This document shows positions 63,310 to 64,000 of a stretch of 64,000 nt of DNA, piece after piece. The notes beneath the pieces are model-generated. The model was not told where the DNA came from and made no database searches. It was given only the letters and a program-made list of their open reading frames with translations. The translations under genes were made by a program, and so were the position numbers. The stretch covers positions 302,046,624-302,110,623 of the forward strand of contig NC_042618.1 of the NCBI RefSeq assembly GCF_901001135.1, read 5' to 3'. Origin of the DNA: Rhinatrema bivittatum (Eukaryota; Chordata; Amphibia; Gymnophiona; Rhinatrematidae). How positions within the stretch are numbered: position 1 is the first letter of the stretch; each line of letters opens with the position of its first letter.

Positions 63310-64000
63310 GGCTGTTATTAGCAAATTAATTAAGAACAGAAAATGAAATGGAAGCAAGACGTGATGGGAACATATTTATTATTTCCATGTAATTTTGGTT
63401 TATATGAAAGATACAATATTTTGTCATAAAGCATTGTTTTGTGGTTTAGCACTAAATGGAGAATGCATGTTTGGGAAGATTTGACAAGCACTTATGAATA
63501 ATGCACAGTGAAACTGTTTCTCAGTTATTGATGGTCCCAAGTAAAGCCTGCATATATTTTTTAGATCTTCAGAGCATCATGTAGTTCTGGAATGCCTGCT
63601 GCTTTTCATTAACATATAGCCACAGCAAATCCCAGGGCTCTCACTGTTTACTTATCCAGCCATGTCTAAGCTACTTCTACAAATATTTATTGAACTGTAT
63701 CAATGATAACAATTTATATATAAATGTTTTTATTGTATCATAATTTACCAATTATTCAAAAGAAGTTGTTTGTATGATTACTAAAAGCGATTTTATTAAG
63801 TTTACATTGCAGTTTCTCTGGAAAATTAGATGCATTATCCCTCTGAGGTTCCTCTTGAATGTCTATGCTTGGATTCTGGTGTTGGGAATCCCCCTGGCAA
63901 GACAAGGGCAGCCACCATGGAAAGTGATCCCTGAGTCTCACTGCTGGCATATGTTTGCTACAAACAGAGCAGGAACCAGACAAGCTGAACAACTGGAATG
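63310..64000. other. Unique AT-rich sequence to the window edge
   Basis: The sequence is unlike any mobile element in the window. One minus-strand frame at 63756-63992 (78 residues, with SCSVCSKHMPAV and a FPWWLPLSC block) has no match I recognise and probably has no function. The base texture at 63340-63560 is similar to the candidate noncoding block at 3.9-4.64 kb. Confidence 0.3.

Noticed and set aside
63756..63992. Minus-strand frame as a host exon
   Set aside because: No splice sites in suitable phase, no recognisable motif, and it ends close to the window edge.

Overview
This window looks like a gene-poor, transposon-dense stretch of a vertebrate nuclear genome. I found no intact host protein-coding gene, tRNA, rRNA or CRISPR array. 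The mix is CR1-like and L2-like LINEs, L1/Tx1-like LINE fragments, DIRS tyrosine-recombinase retrotransposons, chromodomain Ty3/gypsy elements with LTRs, hAT elements with 8-bp target-site duplications (TSDs), and many foldback MITEs. This points to a large-genome, repeat-rich vertebrate. My best guess is an amphibian, perhaps a caecilian, but that is inference; the sequence alone does not name a species.

Layout. 1-5.9 kb: mostly single-copy sequence with a degenerate Myb/SANT-like ORF, a pyrimidine-rich tract, a GC-rich hairpin MITE, a candidate conserved noncoding block (3.9-4.64 kb) and a palindromic element (4.78-5.2 kb). 5.9-8.2 kb: microsatellites and three MITE-type elements, one splitting a CR1 copy. 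8.2-13.8 kb: a pile of CR1 fragments in both orientations. 13.8-19.8 kb: the longest stretch with no recognisable transposon. 19.8-30.1 kb: CR1, minisatellites, an L1-like ORF2 end split by a 2.8-kb hAT element, an L1/Tx1-like ORF1 remnant, and a CR1 copy carrying two small L2 insertions, each with its own 7-bp TSD. 30.2-32.8 kb: the 3' half of a chromodomain Ty3/gypsy element with its 3' LTR. 33.2-37.2 kb: a full-span but dead L2-like LINE broken by two MITEs. 37.2-38.2 kb: a second L1/Tx1-like ORF1 remnant. 39-41.9 kb: a DIRS remnant with a hAT MITE. 42.3-47.4 kb: a block of three LTRs, then gag-protease-RT of a second Ty3/gypsy copy. 47.4-52.3 kb: a second DIRS element, cut in its reverse transcriptase by a 1.5-kb hAT foldback made of nested palindromes. 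53.2-55.5 kb: a second L2-like LINE. 55.7-57.4 kb: a CR1 3' end with a MITE inside. 57.4-58.5 kb: a third DIRS remnant. 59.7-60.6 kb: a G-rich foldback. 60.6-64 kb: mostly unique AT-rich DNA with one more MITE and a long hairpin.

All recognisable coding regions belong to mobile elements, and all are broken by stops, frameshifts, truncation or nested insertion. The value of the window is mainly archaeological: nested insertions with readable TSDs give a relative order of activity. CR1, L1-like and DIRS copies served as targets, and L2, hAT and MITE insertions came later. I did not find convincing evidence for a new functional system. The most unusual objects are the nested-palindrome hAT foldback, the LTRs with a shared CRE-TATA promoter layout, a dispersed MITE family built from a repeated TTATCTGGCTAA-like word, and a pair of inverted ribozyme-like motifs next to the first Ty3/gypsy element.
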